NCBI GenBank assembly: GCA_018262875.1
Contig: JADFDL010000026.1
Span: 1-12,130 of the forward strand
Reading direction: 5' to 3'
Length of the DNA stretch: 12,130 nt
Source: Rhodocyclaceae bacterium
Lineage (GTDB): Bacteria; Pseudomonadota; Gammaproteobacteria; Burkholderiales; Rhodocyclaceae
The notes under the pieces are model-generated. The model searched no databases, was not told the origin of the DNA, and saw only the letters and a list, made by a program, of their open reading frames with translations. A program made the translations under genes and the position numbers. Shown in pieces: positions 6,429-12,130 of the stretch (the first letter of the stretch is position 1; each line of letters begins with the position of its first letter).

Positions 6429-6457
6429 CGGGCCGGGGGCAACCTCGGCCCGTTTTT
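6429..6457 (+). terminator. Rho-independent terminator after the capsid gene
   Basis: CGGGCCG (6429-6435) pairs with CGGCCCG (6446-6452). The stem continues inward by a G-T and two G-C pairs to a GCAA tetraloop of the GNRA type (6439-6442). Five T follow (6453-6457). The ten-pair stem makes this a strong terminator. Confidence 0.93.
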
Positions 6458-6460
6458 CTT

Positions 6461-6465
6461 GGGAG
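6461..6465 (+). promoter_or_regulatory. Ribosome binding site deciding the 6471 start
   Basis: GGGAG lies five bases before ATG 6471. The earlier in-frame TTG at 6459 touches the terminator T-run and has no ribosome binding site, so ATG 6471 is chosen. Confidence 0.75.
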
Positions 6466-6470
6466 CAATC

Positions 6471-6707
6471 ATGGCGCTTGCCACAACGAGCATTTCCACC
6501 GTTGCGACGGCGACGACATCGGCCGCCAATACCACGACCGCGAAGGTGACGGCGCTGCTTGGCCCGCTCATCAAGGCCGTGGTGTTCGAGATTTGCAAGA
6601 AGGGTCCGTTGACGCCGCAGCAGCAGAACGTGGTGAACGATATCGTCGCTGACATTGCGGCGAACTATGCGACGTTCGCCAACGCGATCAAGGTTACTGG
6701 CGACTGA
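6471..6707 (+). CDS. Small phage protein, unknown function
   Basis: This 78-aa protein starts at ATG 6471 (GGGAG five bases upstream). It has a Thr/Ala/Ser-rich N-terminal 25 residues, then a helix with a hydrophobic face (LLGPLIKAVVFEICKK), then a Gln/Asn-rich helical C-terminus. It has no signal peptide and no motif I recognise. It sits directly behind the capsid terminator and its stop overlaps the next start by one base (TGATG), so the two are probably made together. A virion or head-completion role is possible by position alone. Confidence 0.65.
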   Translation: MALATTSISTVATATTSAANTTTAKVTALLGPLIKAVVFEICKKGPLTPQQQNVVNDIVADIAANYATFANAIKVTGD

Positions 6708-7063
6708 TGGACTTTCGCGGCGATCCGTTCGACTACGATCCAATCACGGGCCTGCGCGAATACTACGAGGACCTGGGCGACGGGAAGGTGGCGATCCACA
6801 CCTACCAGGACGTTGCGCCGTTCCTCGATTACGCTGCGGAGTTGCGTAACAGCAGGACCGCTGATGACGGCTGGCAGAAGTATGGGGCGAGCGTTTACGC
6901 GATCATCCCGCCGATTCTTCAGGGGATGCTCTACAAGCGCGGCATCAACTTCATGGACCCCAACCATACCGGCGCGGTTGTGGACGCGATCAACAAGGAT
7001 TATCCGCGCTTCAAGACGACGGATAAGAAGCACTCACTCAAAGGCAACGACTTCGGCAAGTGA
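6707..7063 (+). CDS. Conserved phage protein of the capsid-downstream type
   Basis: This 118-aa protein starts at ATG 6707, sharing one base with the previous stop. It begins FRGDPFDYDPITGLREYY and continues with VAIHTYQDVAPFLDYAAELRN. Then come a GWQKYGASVYAIIPPILQ helix and a C-terminal INFMDPNHTGAVVDAINKDYP. This order (FDYDP-x-TG, a QDV-P-LD segment, then an NPDH-like phrase and DYP) is that of a small protein commonly encoded next to the capsid gene in podoviruses. Its function is not established as far as I know. It marks the end of the recognisable head genes before the sugar cassette. Confidence 0.75.
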   Translation: MDFRGDPFDYDPITGLREYYEDLGDGKVAIHTYQDVAPFLDYAAELRNSRTADDGWQKYGASVYAIIPPILQGMLYKRGINFMDPNHTGAVVDAINKDYPRFKTTDKKHSLKGNDFGK

Positions 7064-7096
7064 GCGTCCGCGTCGTTGTTGAGCAGATCGAGGACC

Positions 7097-8482
7097 GTGA
7101 GCCAATATCGCGAGGAAGTTGAGCGGGCCGGAAAGCTCGCTGACGGCGGCGAACCCGATGCCGCAATGGAAATCTGCAACAAGGTGCTGTTGGACGAGCC
7201 GGATAACCCCGGCGCGCTGTATGTGGTCGGGACGGTCCTCCTGCACTCGGCGCGGCACGCGCAGGCGATCCAGATCGCCAAGAGGCTGACGGAGATTCGT
7301 CCGAAGGGGCCGCTAGGCTGGTCCCTGCTGACGGCCTTGTATTGCGAGCTCCACCGATACGACGAGTCCATCCGGTACGCGGAGAAGGCCCTTGCGTGTC
7401 GCAGGGACGCCAAGACGCTGGCTGACATGGGCTATGCCCACGTGAACGCCGGCAACTGGGAGATCGGGGCCGGGTACGCGCAGGAGGCCCTGAAACTGGC
7501 GAAGGGCGACGACTCGCAGCGGGCGAGGGAGGCCGCGCGGGACTCGCTAATCCACCTCGTCTACTGCCAACTGGCGACGAAGAATTGGAAGTCCGGCTTC
7601 GAGGGCTACCGGCTCACGATGCGGACGAAGTGGCGCAAGGAGTGGACGTACGGCGACAGCCAGGAGTGGCAGGGCGAGCCTGACGCGGTGGTGATGGTCA
7701 CGGGTGAGCAGGGGCTTGGTGACGAGATCATGGCTGCGTCGGTGGTGCCGGACGCTGCCAATGCGTGCAAGCGGTTCATCCTCGATTGCGACCACCGGCT
7801 TGGTGCGCTGTTTCAGCGGTCGTTTCCCAATGTGGTCGTGACGCCCACGAGGCGAAGCGATACGGTGTATCTGGACCCCGAGAAAACCTCGGCCCCGACG
7901 CACCACAAGAGCCTGTTTGGCCTGTCCGAGCTGTTCCGGCGCGAGGATGCGGACTTCCCGCGCAAGCCGTTCCTGGTCCCGAATCCTGACTACGTGCGGA
8001 TGTTCCGCGGCCTGTTCGATGGTAAGCGAACGATTGGGCTGGCGTGGTCGGGCGGGTTCCCGCGAACGGGCCTTGAGCCGCGCACGGCGGGCCTGAATGC
8101 GTTCTTGCCGCTCCTGCGGCGCGAGCAGGCGCAGTTCGTGAGCTTGCAATACAAGGACGACTCGCGCGAAGTCGAGGAATTCGCCAAAGCGCACGGCATT
8201 AGCCTGATTCGGCTGCCGTGGGTGACTGGGCAGGGGTCGGATTGCGACCTATTGGCGGGCCTGATCGCGGCTCTGGACGAGGTTGTGGGCGTGCATACGT
8301 CGGCGCTGCACGTTTCGTCGGCGCTGGGCGTTCCGACGACGATCCTGACCCATCGTGGTAGCGGCTGGCGCTACGGGCCTGATGAATTGCTGTGGTATCC
8401 TCCTACGACGAAGCTGCACAAAAAGAGGACTGGCGAATCGTGGCGGGAATGCGTGGGGCGGCTGGTAGAGGCGAGGAAATGA
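7097..8482 (+). CDS. TPR-containing glycosyltransferase-like protein
   Basis: This 461-aa protein is read from GTG 7097, which follows GAGG at 7090-7093 (a short spacer); TTG 7076 or 7079 are in-frame alternatives. Residues about 1-170 are helical repeats of tetratricopeptide type (AMEICNKVLLDEPDNPGALY, SIRYAEKALACR, YAHVNAGNWEIG). The C-terminal half resembles bacterial TPR proteins with a GT-B fold related to heptosyltransferases (GT9-like). It shows VTGEQGLGDEI (about 201-211), GLAWSGG (about 314-320), and AALDEVVGVHTSALHVSSALGVPTTIL split over about 391-417, where the sugar nucleotide binds in relatives. TPR arms usually hold protein partners or peptide acceptors, which suggests a protein or large glycan acceptor. 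It opens the cassette. Donor and acceptor are unknown. Confidence 0.82.
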   Translation: MSQYREEVERAGKLADGGEPDAAMEICNKVLLDEPDNPGALYVVGTVLLHSARHAQAIQIAKRLTEIRPKGPLGWSLLTALYCELHRYDESIRYAEKALACRRDAKTLADMGYAHVNAGNWEIGAGYAQEALKLAKGDDSQRAREAARDSLIHLVYCQLATKNWKSGFEGYRLTMRTKWRKEWTYGDSQEWQGEPDAVVMVTGEQGLGDEIMAASVVPDAANACKRFILDCDHRLGALFQRSFPNVVVTPTRRSDTVYLDPEKTSAPTHHKSLFGLSELFRREDADFPRKPFLVPNPDYVRMFRGLFDGKRTIGLAWSGGFPRTGLEPRTAGLNAFLPLLRREQAQFVSLQYKDDSREVEEFAKAHGISLIRLPWVTGQGSDCDLLAGLIAALDEVVGVHTSALHVSSALGVPTTILTHRGSGWRYGPDELLWYPPTTKLHKKRTGESWRECVGRLVEARK

Positions 8483-8664
8483 AGGAAAGAGATTATCGTA
8501 AGACGCAGCCGCCACTTAGGGCCGCGATGGGGTTGGGTCGCGTAATTCCATATCCCCAATGCCCGAAGTGCAAGAAATCAGACGCGGTGCGGCATCACGA
8601 TGGCGCATGGTCAAGCGAGTGGTCTTGTTTGCGATGCGGGGCCGGATGGGCGCAAAGCTGGTGA
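8479..8664 (+). CDS. Small zinc-ribbon protein
   Basis: This 61-aa protein starts at ATG 8479, which forms an ATGA overlap with the stop of the TPR gene. The earlier in-frame start at 8392 would lie deep inside that gene and is not needed. It has two CxxC knuckles, CPKC (about 32-35) and CLRC, separated by a linker containing HH and a WSSEWS segment. This is the layout of a zinc ribbon that may bind nucleic acid or protein. The N-terminus is basic and the end is Trp-rich (GAGWAQSW). Its position between glycosyltransferase genes is odd; it may be an assembly or regulatory partner, or a cargo gene. Function unknown. Confidence 0.75.
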   Translation: MKERDYRKTQPPLRAAMGLGRVIPYPQCPKCKKSDAVRHHDGAWSSEWSCLRCGAGWAQSW

Positions 8665-9482
8665 TCGGCTACTGCGTCGACCCCAACCCAAAACTAGCCA
8701 GTTTCCGCCTGCGCGTCGCTATTCCGGCGGCGCATCTGCCTGTCCCCCACCGATTCGGCGTTACCGGCAGCCCGACGTTCTTCTACAAGGACGGCAATCC
8801 CACGCTCGCGCGCTCGCTCAGGACGGGCGTCATTTACGACGTAGTGAACGACCATTTTTCGGGGTCGCGGGCGGCCAACTATCACGGCATGGCGGCTGCG
8901 GCCGACGTGCTGACGACCTGCTCTGAGGTCATGCGCGAGGTGGTGAGGCGCGCGACGGGCCGCGATGCGATCGTCATCGACGACCCATATGAAAACGAGT
9001 GTTCGCCGCCGGAAGTGAGCGGCAACGTGGTGTTGTGGTTCGGGCATGGGGCGAACATTTCGAGCCTCAAGCCGTATGCGGACCTGCCCAATCTGGTGAT
9101 CTGTAGCAACGTCCCCGGCGCGATTCCGTGGACGCCGCAATCCGAGGCCGATTGCCTCTACGGCGCCGCGGTGGTGCTGCTGACGGGCAACAACCCCGGC
9201 GCGTCCACCAATCGCATGGTGAAGGCGCTCCGTGCTGGCCGGTTCGTGGTAACGCCGGGCGGCGTCCCATCGTGGGAGCAGTTCCGGGACTTCTGTTGGA
9301 TCGGCGACGTTAACGAGGGCGTCCGTTGGGCGCTAAACAACCGCGAGGAAGCGTGTCTCAAGATAGCCGCTGGGCAAGCGTACACGTCGGAGAGATTCAC
9401 CCCGAGCTCGATAACCGGCCGGTGGATGGAAGCATTCGCCTCGACCTCGGGTGCGGCGACAAGAAGCAGCAAGGCTGGCTAG
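8646..9482 (+). CDS. Glycosyltransferase, GT-B fold (GT4/family 1-like)
   Basis: Read from ATG 8646 (GGGG at 8638-8641), the product is 278 aa. GTG 8661, forming GTGA with the zinc-ribbon stop, is an equally plausible start, and the frame is open further upstream. It opens with a beta strand KLVIGYCVDPN. The middle has GVIYDVVNDHFSG (61-73) and ADVLTTCSEVMREVV (86-100), with IVIDDPYE (109-116), typical of the linker between the two Rossmann domains. The C-terminal domain has NVVLWFGHGANISSLKPY (about 127-144) and NRMVKALRAGRFVVTP (189-204), the donor-site region of GT4 enzymes. It is shorter than full GT4 enzymes (about 350-400 aa), so the acceptor domain is reduced. The last ~15 residues are Ser/Thr/Ala-rich and overlap the next gene. 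Confidence 0.8.
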   Translation: MGAKLVIGYCVDPNPKLASFRLRVAIPAAHLPVPHRFGVTGSPTFFYKDGNPTLARSLRTGVIYDVVNDHFSGSRAANYHGMAAAADVLTTCSEVMREVVRRATGRDAIVIDDPYENECSPPEVSGNVVLWFGHGANISSLKPYADLPNLVICSNVPGAIPWTPQSEADCLYGAAVVLLTGNNPGASTNRMVKALRAGRFVVTPGGVPSWEQFRDFCWIGDVNEGVRWALNNREEACLKIAAGQAYTSERFTPSSITGRWMEAFASTSGAATRSSKAG

Positions 9483-9979
9483 GCGTAGACATTCGCTGCG
9501 AGGACCCGCATCACCCCGACGGCGCGTGGAAGATCAAGCCGGACATTGAGGCCGACATTACGAAGCCTCTGCCGTTCCCCGACAACTACGCCGACGAGAT
9601 GCGGGCGATTCATGTCATCGAACATTTCTGGCCGTGGGACGTTGATGGCATCGTGGCAGAGTGGGTGCGGGTGTTGAAGCCGGGCTGTCAACTGGCGATT
9701 GAGTGCCCTGACATTAACAAGGTGTTGGCGCTGGCACAGGTGCCCAACTGCCCGCCCAACATGACGTTTTGGGCGCTCTACGGCGATCCCCGGCACAAGT
9801 CGCCGGAGATGATGCACCGCTGGTGCTACAGCGACCGGCAGCTAGCCAAGATCATGGCGAAGGCTGGGCTTGTTGGCATCCGTCCCGAGCCGGCACAGTT
9901 CCATCACCCGATCCGCGATATGCGGATTGTCGGGTTCAAGCCCGAGCCTGAATCGCGCCTCGTCGTTCCGGGGCAGTAA
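9353..9979 (+). CDS. Class I SAM-dependent methyltransferase (first of two)
   Basis: The start is uncertain. GTG 9353 has GAGG at 9345-9348 and gives 208 aa; GTG 9422 would begin right before the fold and give 185 aa. Residues 30-35 are LDLGCG, the SAM-binding motif I. GVDI (44-47) ends the second strand with the ribose-binding acid. IEADITKPLPFPDNYADEM (about 65-83) and HVIEHF (87-92) are motif II and III-type segments, and LKPGCQLAIECPD (108-120) is the usual strand 5 region. The substrate-side C-terminus has RWCYSDRQLAKIMAKAGL. Such methyltransferases commonly act on sugars in polysaccharide clusters, which fits the setting. The gene overlaps the preceding one by 61-130 bases in another frame. 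Confidence 0.86.
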   Translation: MSQDSRWASVHVGEIHPELDNRPVDGSIRLDLGCGDKKQQGWLGVDIRCEDPHHPDGAWKIKPDIEADITKPLPFPDNYADEMRAIHVIEHFWPWDVDGIVAEWVRVLKPGCQLAIECPDINKVLALAQVPNCPPNMTFWALYGDPRHKSPEMMHRWCYSDRQLAKIMAKAGLVGIRPEPAQFHHPIRDMRIVGFKPEPESRLVVPGQ

Positions 9980-10494
9980 TGCTGCATTTGTTCGAGAAGG
10001 CGTGCGTTGCGCCCGTCAAGGGCCGCACGCTCGTCGTCGGGTCGAAGCTCTACCCAACCAAGATGGTTGACCGGCGCAAGCGGTACGAGGATGCCGTCGG
10101 CGTGGATATGGCCGAGGGCGACGGCGTTGACCTCGTGCTGAACCTCGAGGAGCCGCTGCCCGACGATGTGGGCAAGTTCTCGCACATTGACTGCCTGAGC
10201 GTGCTGGAGCACTCGCGCCGGCCGTGGCTGCTGGCGGCGAACCTGGAGCGGCTGCTAGAGGACGGCGGAAGCATCTTCGTCGCGGTCCCGTTTATCTGGC
10301 GCGTGCATGGCTACCCGGACGACTATTGGCGATTCACCGCCAGCGGAATACGCGAGTTGTTCCCGAACATCAAATGGAAGTATGGCGCGTACGTTCACGC
10401 CAATATTTCGCGGGAGGGAGAAATCCTGACCACGAACATCAAGGGGCATCAGTATTACGCCCGCACCGAGTTCTGCGCCTTCGGATATAAATGA
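9979..10494 (+). CDS. SAM-dependent methyltransferase (second), degenerate motif I
   Basis: This 171-aa protein starts at ATG 9979, sharing one base with the previous stop (TAATG). It has GVDMAEGDGVDLVLNLEEPLP split across about 41-61, VLEHSRRPW (75-83), an LERLLEDGGSIFVAVPF segment (about 89-105) and WRVHGYPDDYWRFT (107-120). These match Methyltransf_11-type enzymes found in sugar clusters. The position of motif I reads LVVGSKLYP (18-26), without the usual GxGxG loop. It may therefore bind SAM in a modified way or be inactive and act as a partner. It is shorter than most family members. A different acceptor from the first methyltransferase is likely. Confidence 0.8.
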   Translation: MLHLFEKACVAPVKGRTLVVGSKLYPTKMVDRRKRYEDAVGVDMAEGDGVDLVLNLEEPLPDDVGKFSHIDCLSVLEHSRRPWLLAANLERLLEDGGSIFVAVPFIWRVHGYPDDYWRFTASGIRELFPNIKWKYGAYVHANISREGEILTTNIKGHQYYARTEFCAFGYK

Positions 10495-11420
10495 CGATCA
10501 CAAGCCGGATTGATGGCATCACCAAAATCGACGCCGCGCATAGCGGCGTTTTCATTTCCGCGCCCCGGTCGGTCAAGGTAGAGCTGACCGCCAATTGCAA
10601 TTACCGGTGCGGCTTCTGCGTCAAGAGCCTGCGGGCGGATACGGGCGACATGGATCGCGCCATGTACTCGCGGCTGTTGCGCGAGATGCGCGACGCCGGG
10701 GTGGAGGAACTGGGCGTTTTCTACATCGGCGAGTCGTTCACCTGCCGATGGTTGCCGGAGGCGATCGCGGAGGCGAAGGAAGTCGGCTTCCCGTATGTGT
10801 TCCTGACCACGAACGGGGCTGTAGCGACGCCCGAGCGCGTGCGGGCCTGCATGGAAGCGGGGCTGGACTCGCTCAAGTTCAGCATCAACTTCACCGACGC
10901 CGAGCAGTTGGCCGACGTTGCCCAGGTGTCGGGCCGGATGTGGCGACGGGCGATAGACAACCTCAAGGCCGCGCGGAACGTCCGTAACGTAGGTGGTTAC
11001 AGTTGCGGCATCTACGCCTCGTCCATCGCGTTCGATGGCGAGCAGGGCGAGAAGATGCGCGCCGTTGTCGAGGAAATCCGCCCCTTCGTGGACGAGCATT
11101 ATTGGCTTCCCCTGTTCAACATGAATGGGGCGAGTAGGGCGTCGGGAATGGTGCCGACACAGGGGAATCCCGGTCGCCTCGGAAACATGCGCGACCCGCT
11201 TCCATGCTGGGCGGTGGCAACCGAGGGTCATATAACGCATGACGGCCTTTTGGCGGCGTGTTGCTTCGGAGACGGCCTTGACGGCGGCCTAATCATGGCC
11301 GATCTGAAGGAAGTCGGGTTCATGGAAGGGTGGAACTCCGAGAAGTTCCAAGCCCTGCGCCGCGCCCACTTCGCCAAAGACGTTCGCGGCACCGCCTGCG
11401 AATCCTGCGCGGCGGCGTAG
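10491..11420 (+). CDS. Radical SAM/SPASM domain protein
   Basis: This 309-aa protein starts at ATG 10491 (ATGA overlap with the second methyltransferase). CNYRCGFC (36-43) is the radical SAM CxxxCxxC motif whose cysteines bind the [4Fe-4S] cluster. GES at 80-82 stands for the GGEP-type motif, LTTNG (105-109) for strand 4, and SLKFSI (127-132) for the next strand of the barrel. The C-terminus fits a SPASM domain: PCW (Cys239), THDG, AACCFG (Cys257, Cys258), EGWNSEKFQALR, and CESC (Cys303, Cys306), suggesting one extra Fe-S cluster. Such enzymes modify peptides or, in sugar clusters, carry out unknown radical chemistry. Being next to glycosyltransferases and methyltransferases it may act on a sugar or on the acceptor protein. 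Substrate unknown. Confidence 0.9.
   Translation: MTITSRIDGITKIDAAHSGVFISAPRSVKVELTANCNYRCGFCVKSLRADTGDMDRAMYSRLLREMRDAGVEELGVFYIGESFTCRWLPEAIAEAKEVGFPYVFLTTNGAVATPERVRACMEAGLDSLKFSINFTDAEQLADVAQVSGRMWRRAIDNLKAARNVRNVGGYSCGIYASSIAFDGEQGEKMRAVVEEIRPFVDEHYWLPLFNMNGASRASGMVPTQGNPGRLGNMRDPLPCWAVATEGHITHDGLLAACCFGDGLDGGLIMADLKEVGFMEGWNSEKFQALRRAHFAKDVRGTACESCAAA
10531..10549 (+). repeat. Terminator-like hairpin inside the radical SAM gene
   Basis: ACGCCGC (10531-10537) and GCGGCGT (10543-10549) form a perfect seven-pair stem with a five-base loop. Three T follow and an AAAA lies just upstream. It falls at codons 14-20 of the radical SAM gene. The T-run is short, so it may pause or attenuate transcription rather than end it, or be chance in GC-rich DNA. 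Confidence 0.45.
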
Positions 11421-12080
11421 ATGGAACCGTTCCGGATCTTCATCGGTTATGACCCGAGGGAAGCGGTTGCCTATCACGTTTGTTGCCAGTCGATCATCGA
11501 ACATTGCTCGGAGCCGCACCGCCTGCAGTTCACGCCGGTACGCGGGCCGCGCAGGGACGGTAGCAACGACTTCATCTATGCGCGCTTCCTCGTGCCGTGG
11601 CTGTGCGACTTTCGCGGTGTGGCGCTGTTCATCGACGGCGACATGCTGGTGCGCGCCGACGTTGCCGAACTGTTCCGTGAAAGCGTGCTTTACCACGGCG
11701 TGCGGGTAGTCAAGCACGATTACAAGACCAGGCATCCGGTGAAGTACCTCGGGAATCCGAATCCGGATTACCCGCGCAAGAACTGGTCAAGCGTCGTCCT
11801 GTGGAACTGCAGCTACGCGCCCAACAGGAAGCTGACGCCCGAAGTCGTTGCGAACGCGACTGGCGAGTACCTGCACCGCTTTTCATGGCTGGTGGACTCG
11901 CAAATAGGCGAACTGGGGCCGGAATGGAACCGGCTCGTACTGGAGCAAGAGCTACAGCCCAATGACAAGTTACGTCATTACACCGTTGGCACGCCTTGTT
12001 TCGCTGATTACGCGGATTGCGAAGGTGCGGAGGAATGGCACCAGACGTATCGGCGAGCGATAGCACCAATCGAGGGATAG
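11421..12080 (+). CDS. Glycosyltransferase, GT8-like (GT-A fold)
   Basis: This 219-aa protein starts at ATG 11421 directly after the preceding TAG. It opens with FRIFIGYDPREAVAYHVC (4-21) and has GSNDFIYARFLVPWL (47-61). FIDGDM (70-75) contains the DxD motif (Asp72, Asp74) that holds the metal and the nucleotide sugar in GT-A enzymes. KNWSSVVLWNC (120-130) and HYTVGTPCF (186-194, matching the HxxG region of GT8) complete the pattern. GT8-type enzymes move hexoses from UDP-sugars and occur in lipopolysaccharide clusters and in phages. There is no signal peptide or membrane helix, so it acts in the cytoplasm. It closes the cassette; the structural module resumes three bases after its stop. Confidence 0.88.
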   Translation: MEPFRIFIGYDPREAVAYHVCCQSIIEHCSEPHRLQFTPVRGPRRDGSNDFIYARFLVPWLCDFRGVALFIDGDMLVRADVAELFRESVLYHGVRVVKHDYKTRHPVKYLGNPNPDYPRKNWSSVVLWNCSYAPNRKLTPEVVANATGEYLHRFSWLVDSQIGELGPEWNRLVLEQELQPNDKLRHYTVGTPCFADYADCEGAEEWHQTYRRAIAPIEG

Positions 12081-12083
12081 CGG

Positions 12084-12130
12084 ATGGCGATCACCACTAA
12101 CAGCGAGCTGAACACGGCGGTCGCCAACTG
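12084..12130 (+). CDS. Start of a probable head-tail adaptor or structural protein (partial)
   Basis: ATG 12084 follows GAGG (12072-12075) and runs off the right edge after about 15 codons. The visible start, MAITTNSELNTAVAN, resembles the N-terminus of small phage adaptor proteins found after the capsid gene in SU10-like phages, in which a MAITTYxEL-type start is common. If so, the structural module continues here. Only the first residues are visible, so the product is tentative. Confidence 0.5.
   Translation, partial: MAITTNSELNTAVAN

Noticed and set aside
6459..6470. TTG start for the 78-aa protein
   Set aside because: It abuts the terminator T-run and lacks a ribosome binding site; ATG 6471 has GGGAG at good spacing.
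7060..7122. 20-codon ORF from a GTGA overlap at the end of the 118-aa protein
   Set aside because: It is short, has no recognisable sequence and overlaps the TPR gene start. A leader that couples translation is possible but unsupported.
7547..8194. Minus-strand ORF of 215 codons opposite the TPR-glycosyltransferase
   Set aside because: The composition is that of an antisense shadow and it lies entirely inside a well-supported gene.
8392..8478. Upstream extension of the zinc-ribbon gene
   Set aside because: It would lie wholly inside the TPR gene, while ATG 8479 gives the usual ATGA coupling and the complete zinc ribbon.
8559..8645. Upstream extension of the GT-B glycosyltransferase
   Set aside because: The added residues are basic and unstructured and lie over the zinc-ribbon coding region. 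The fold begins at the strand after 8646.
10455..11240. Minus-strand ORF of 261 codons opposite the radical SAM gene
   Set aside because: It is His/Arg-rich with no domain and is fully covered by a gene with clear Fe-S motifs.
10491..11420. Radical SAM protein as QueE-type enzyme for 7-deazaguanine synthesis
   Set aside because: QueE-type enzymes are smaller and lack a SPASM domain, and no other queuosine or preQ genes are present.
7097..12080. DNA-base glycosylation system like that of T4
   Set aside because: The enzymes resemble polysaccharide and protein-type glycosyltransferases, and no modified-base biosynthesis gene is in view. It cannot be excluded outside the window.

Overview
The window is a GC-rich (by eye about 60%) stretch of a tailed double-stranded DNA phage or prophage (Caudoviricetes). 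Every supportable gene lies on the + strand, and most neighbours touch or overlap at stop/start junctions (TGATG, ATGA, GTGA, TAATG). The capsid protein, scaffold, portal-like C-terminus and a likely adaptor start point to a podovirus or siphovirus-like phage with an SU10-type (HK97-fold) head. The base composition, frequent GTG starts and a lipobox gene suit a GC-rich, probably Gram-negative host, but the host cannot be fixed from this sequence.

Layout. (1) 1-443: C-terminus of a probable portal protein. (2) 443-1011: two small exported proteins, one with four cysteines and an HExxH motif, the other a lipoprotein. (3) 1008-2992: a tail-fibre-like protein and two small unknown proteins. (4) 2999-4340: a 48-aa ORF, two beta-rich probable virion surface proteins and a small helical protein. 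A 37-bp direct repeat (36/37 identical) covers the ribosome binding site and first nine codons of two of these genes. (5) 4359-4382: an intrinsic terminator. (6) 4399-6407: scaffold and major capsid protein, followed by a small inverted repeat and a second intrinsic terminator. (7) 6471-7063: two small phage proteins, the second of a type often found after the capsid gene. (8) 7097-12080: a cassette of about 5 kb with a TPR-glycosyltransferase, a zinc-ribbon protein, a GT-B-like glycosyltransferase, two SAM methyltransferases, a radical SAM/SPASM protein and a GT8-like glycosyltransferase. (9) 12084 onward: start of a probable head-tail adaptor gene, where the structural module resumes.

The most striking feature is the sugar, methyl and radical-SAM cassette set inside the late structural operon, between capsid and adaptor genes. 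Its position implies expression with virion proteins. The best inference is a pathway that builds and decorates a glycan on a virion protein or on the host surface late in infection. Candidate acceptors in the window are the Ser/Thr/Gly-rich loop of the capsid protein, the two beta-rich surface proteins and the fibre. No enzyme making a nucleotide sugar is visible, so donors would come from the host or from genes outside the window. No tRNA, rRNA, CRISPR array, insertion sequence, integrase or attachment site was seen, and no convincing sigma70 promoter.
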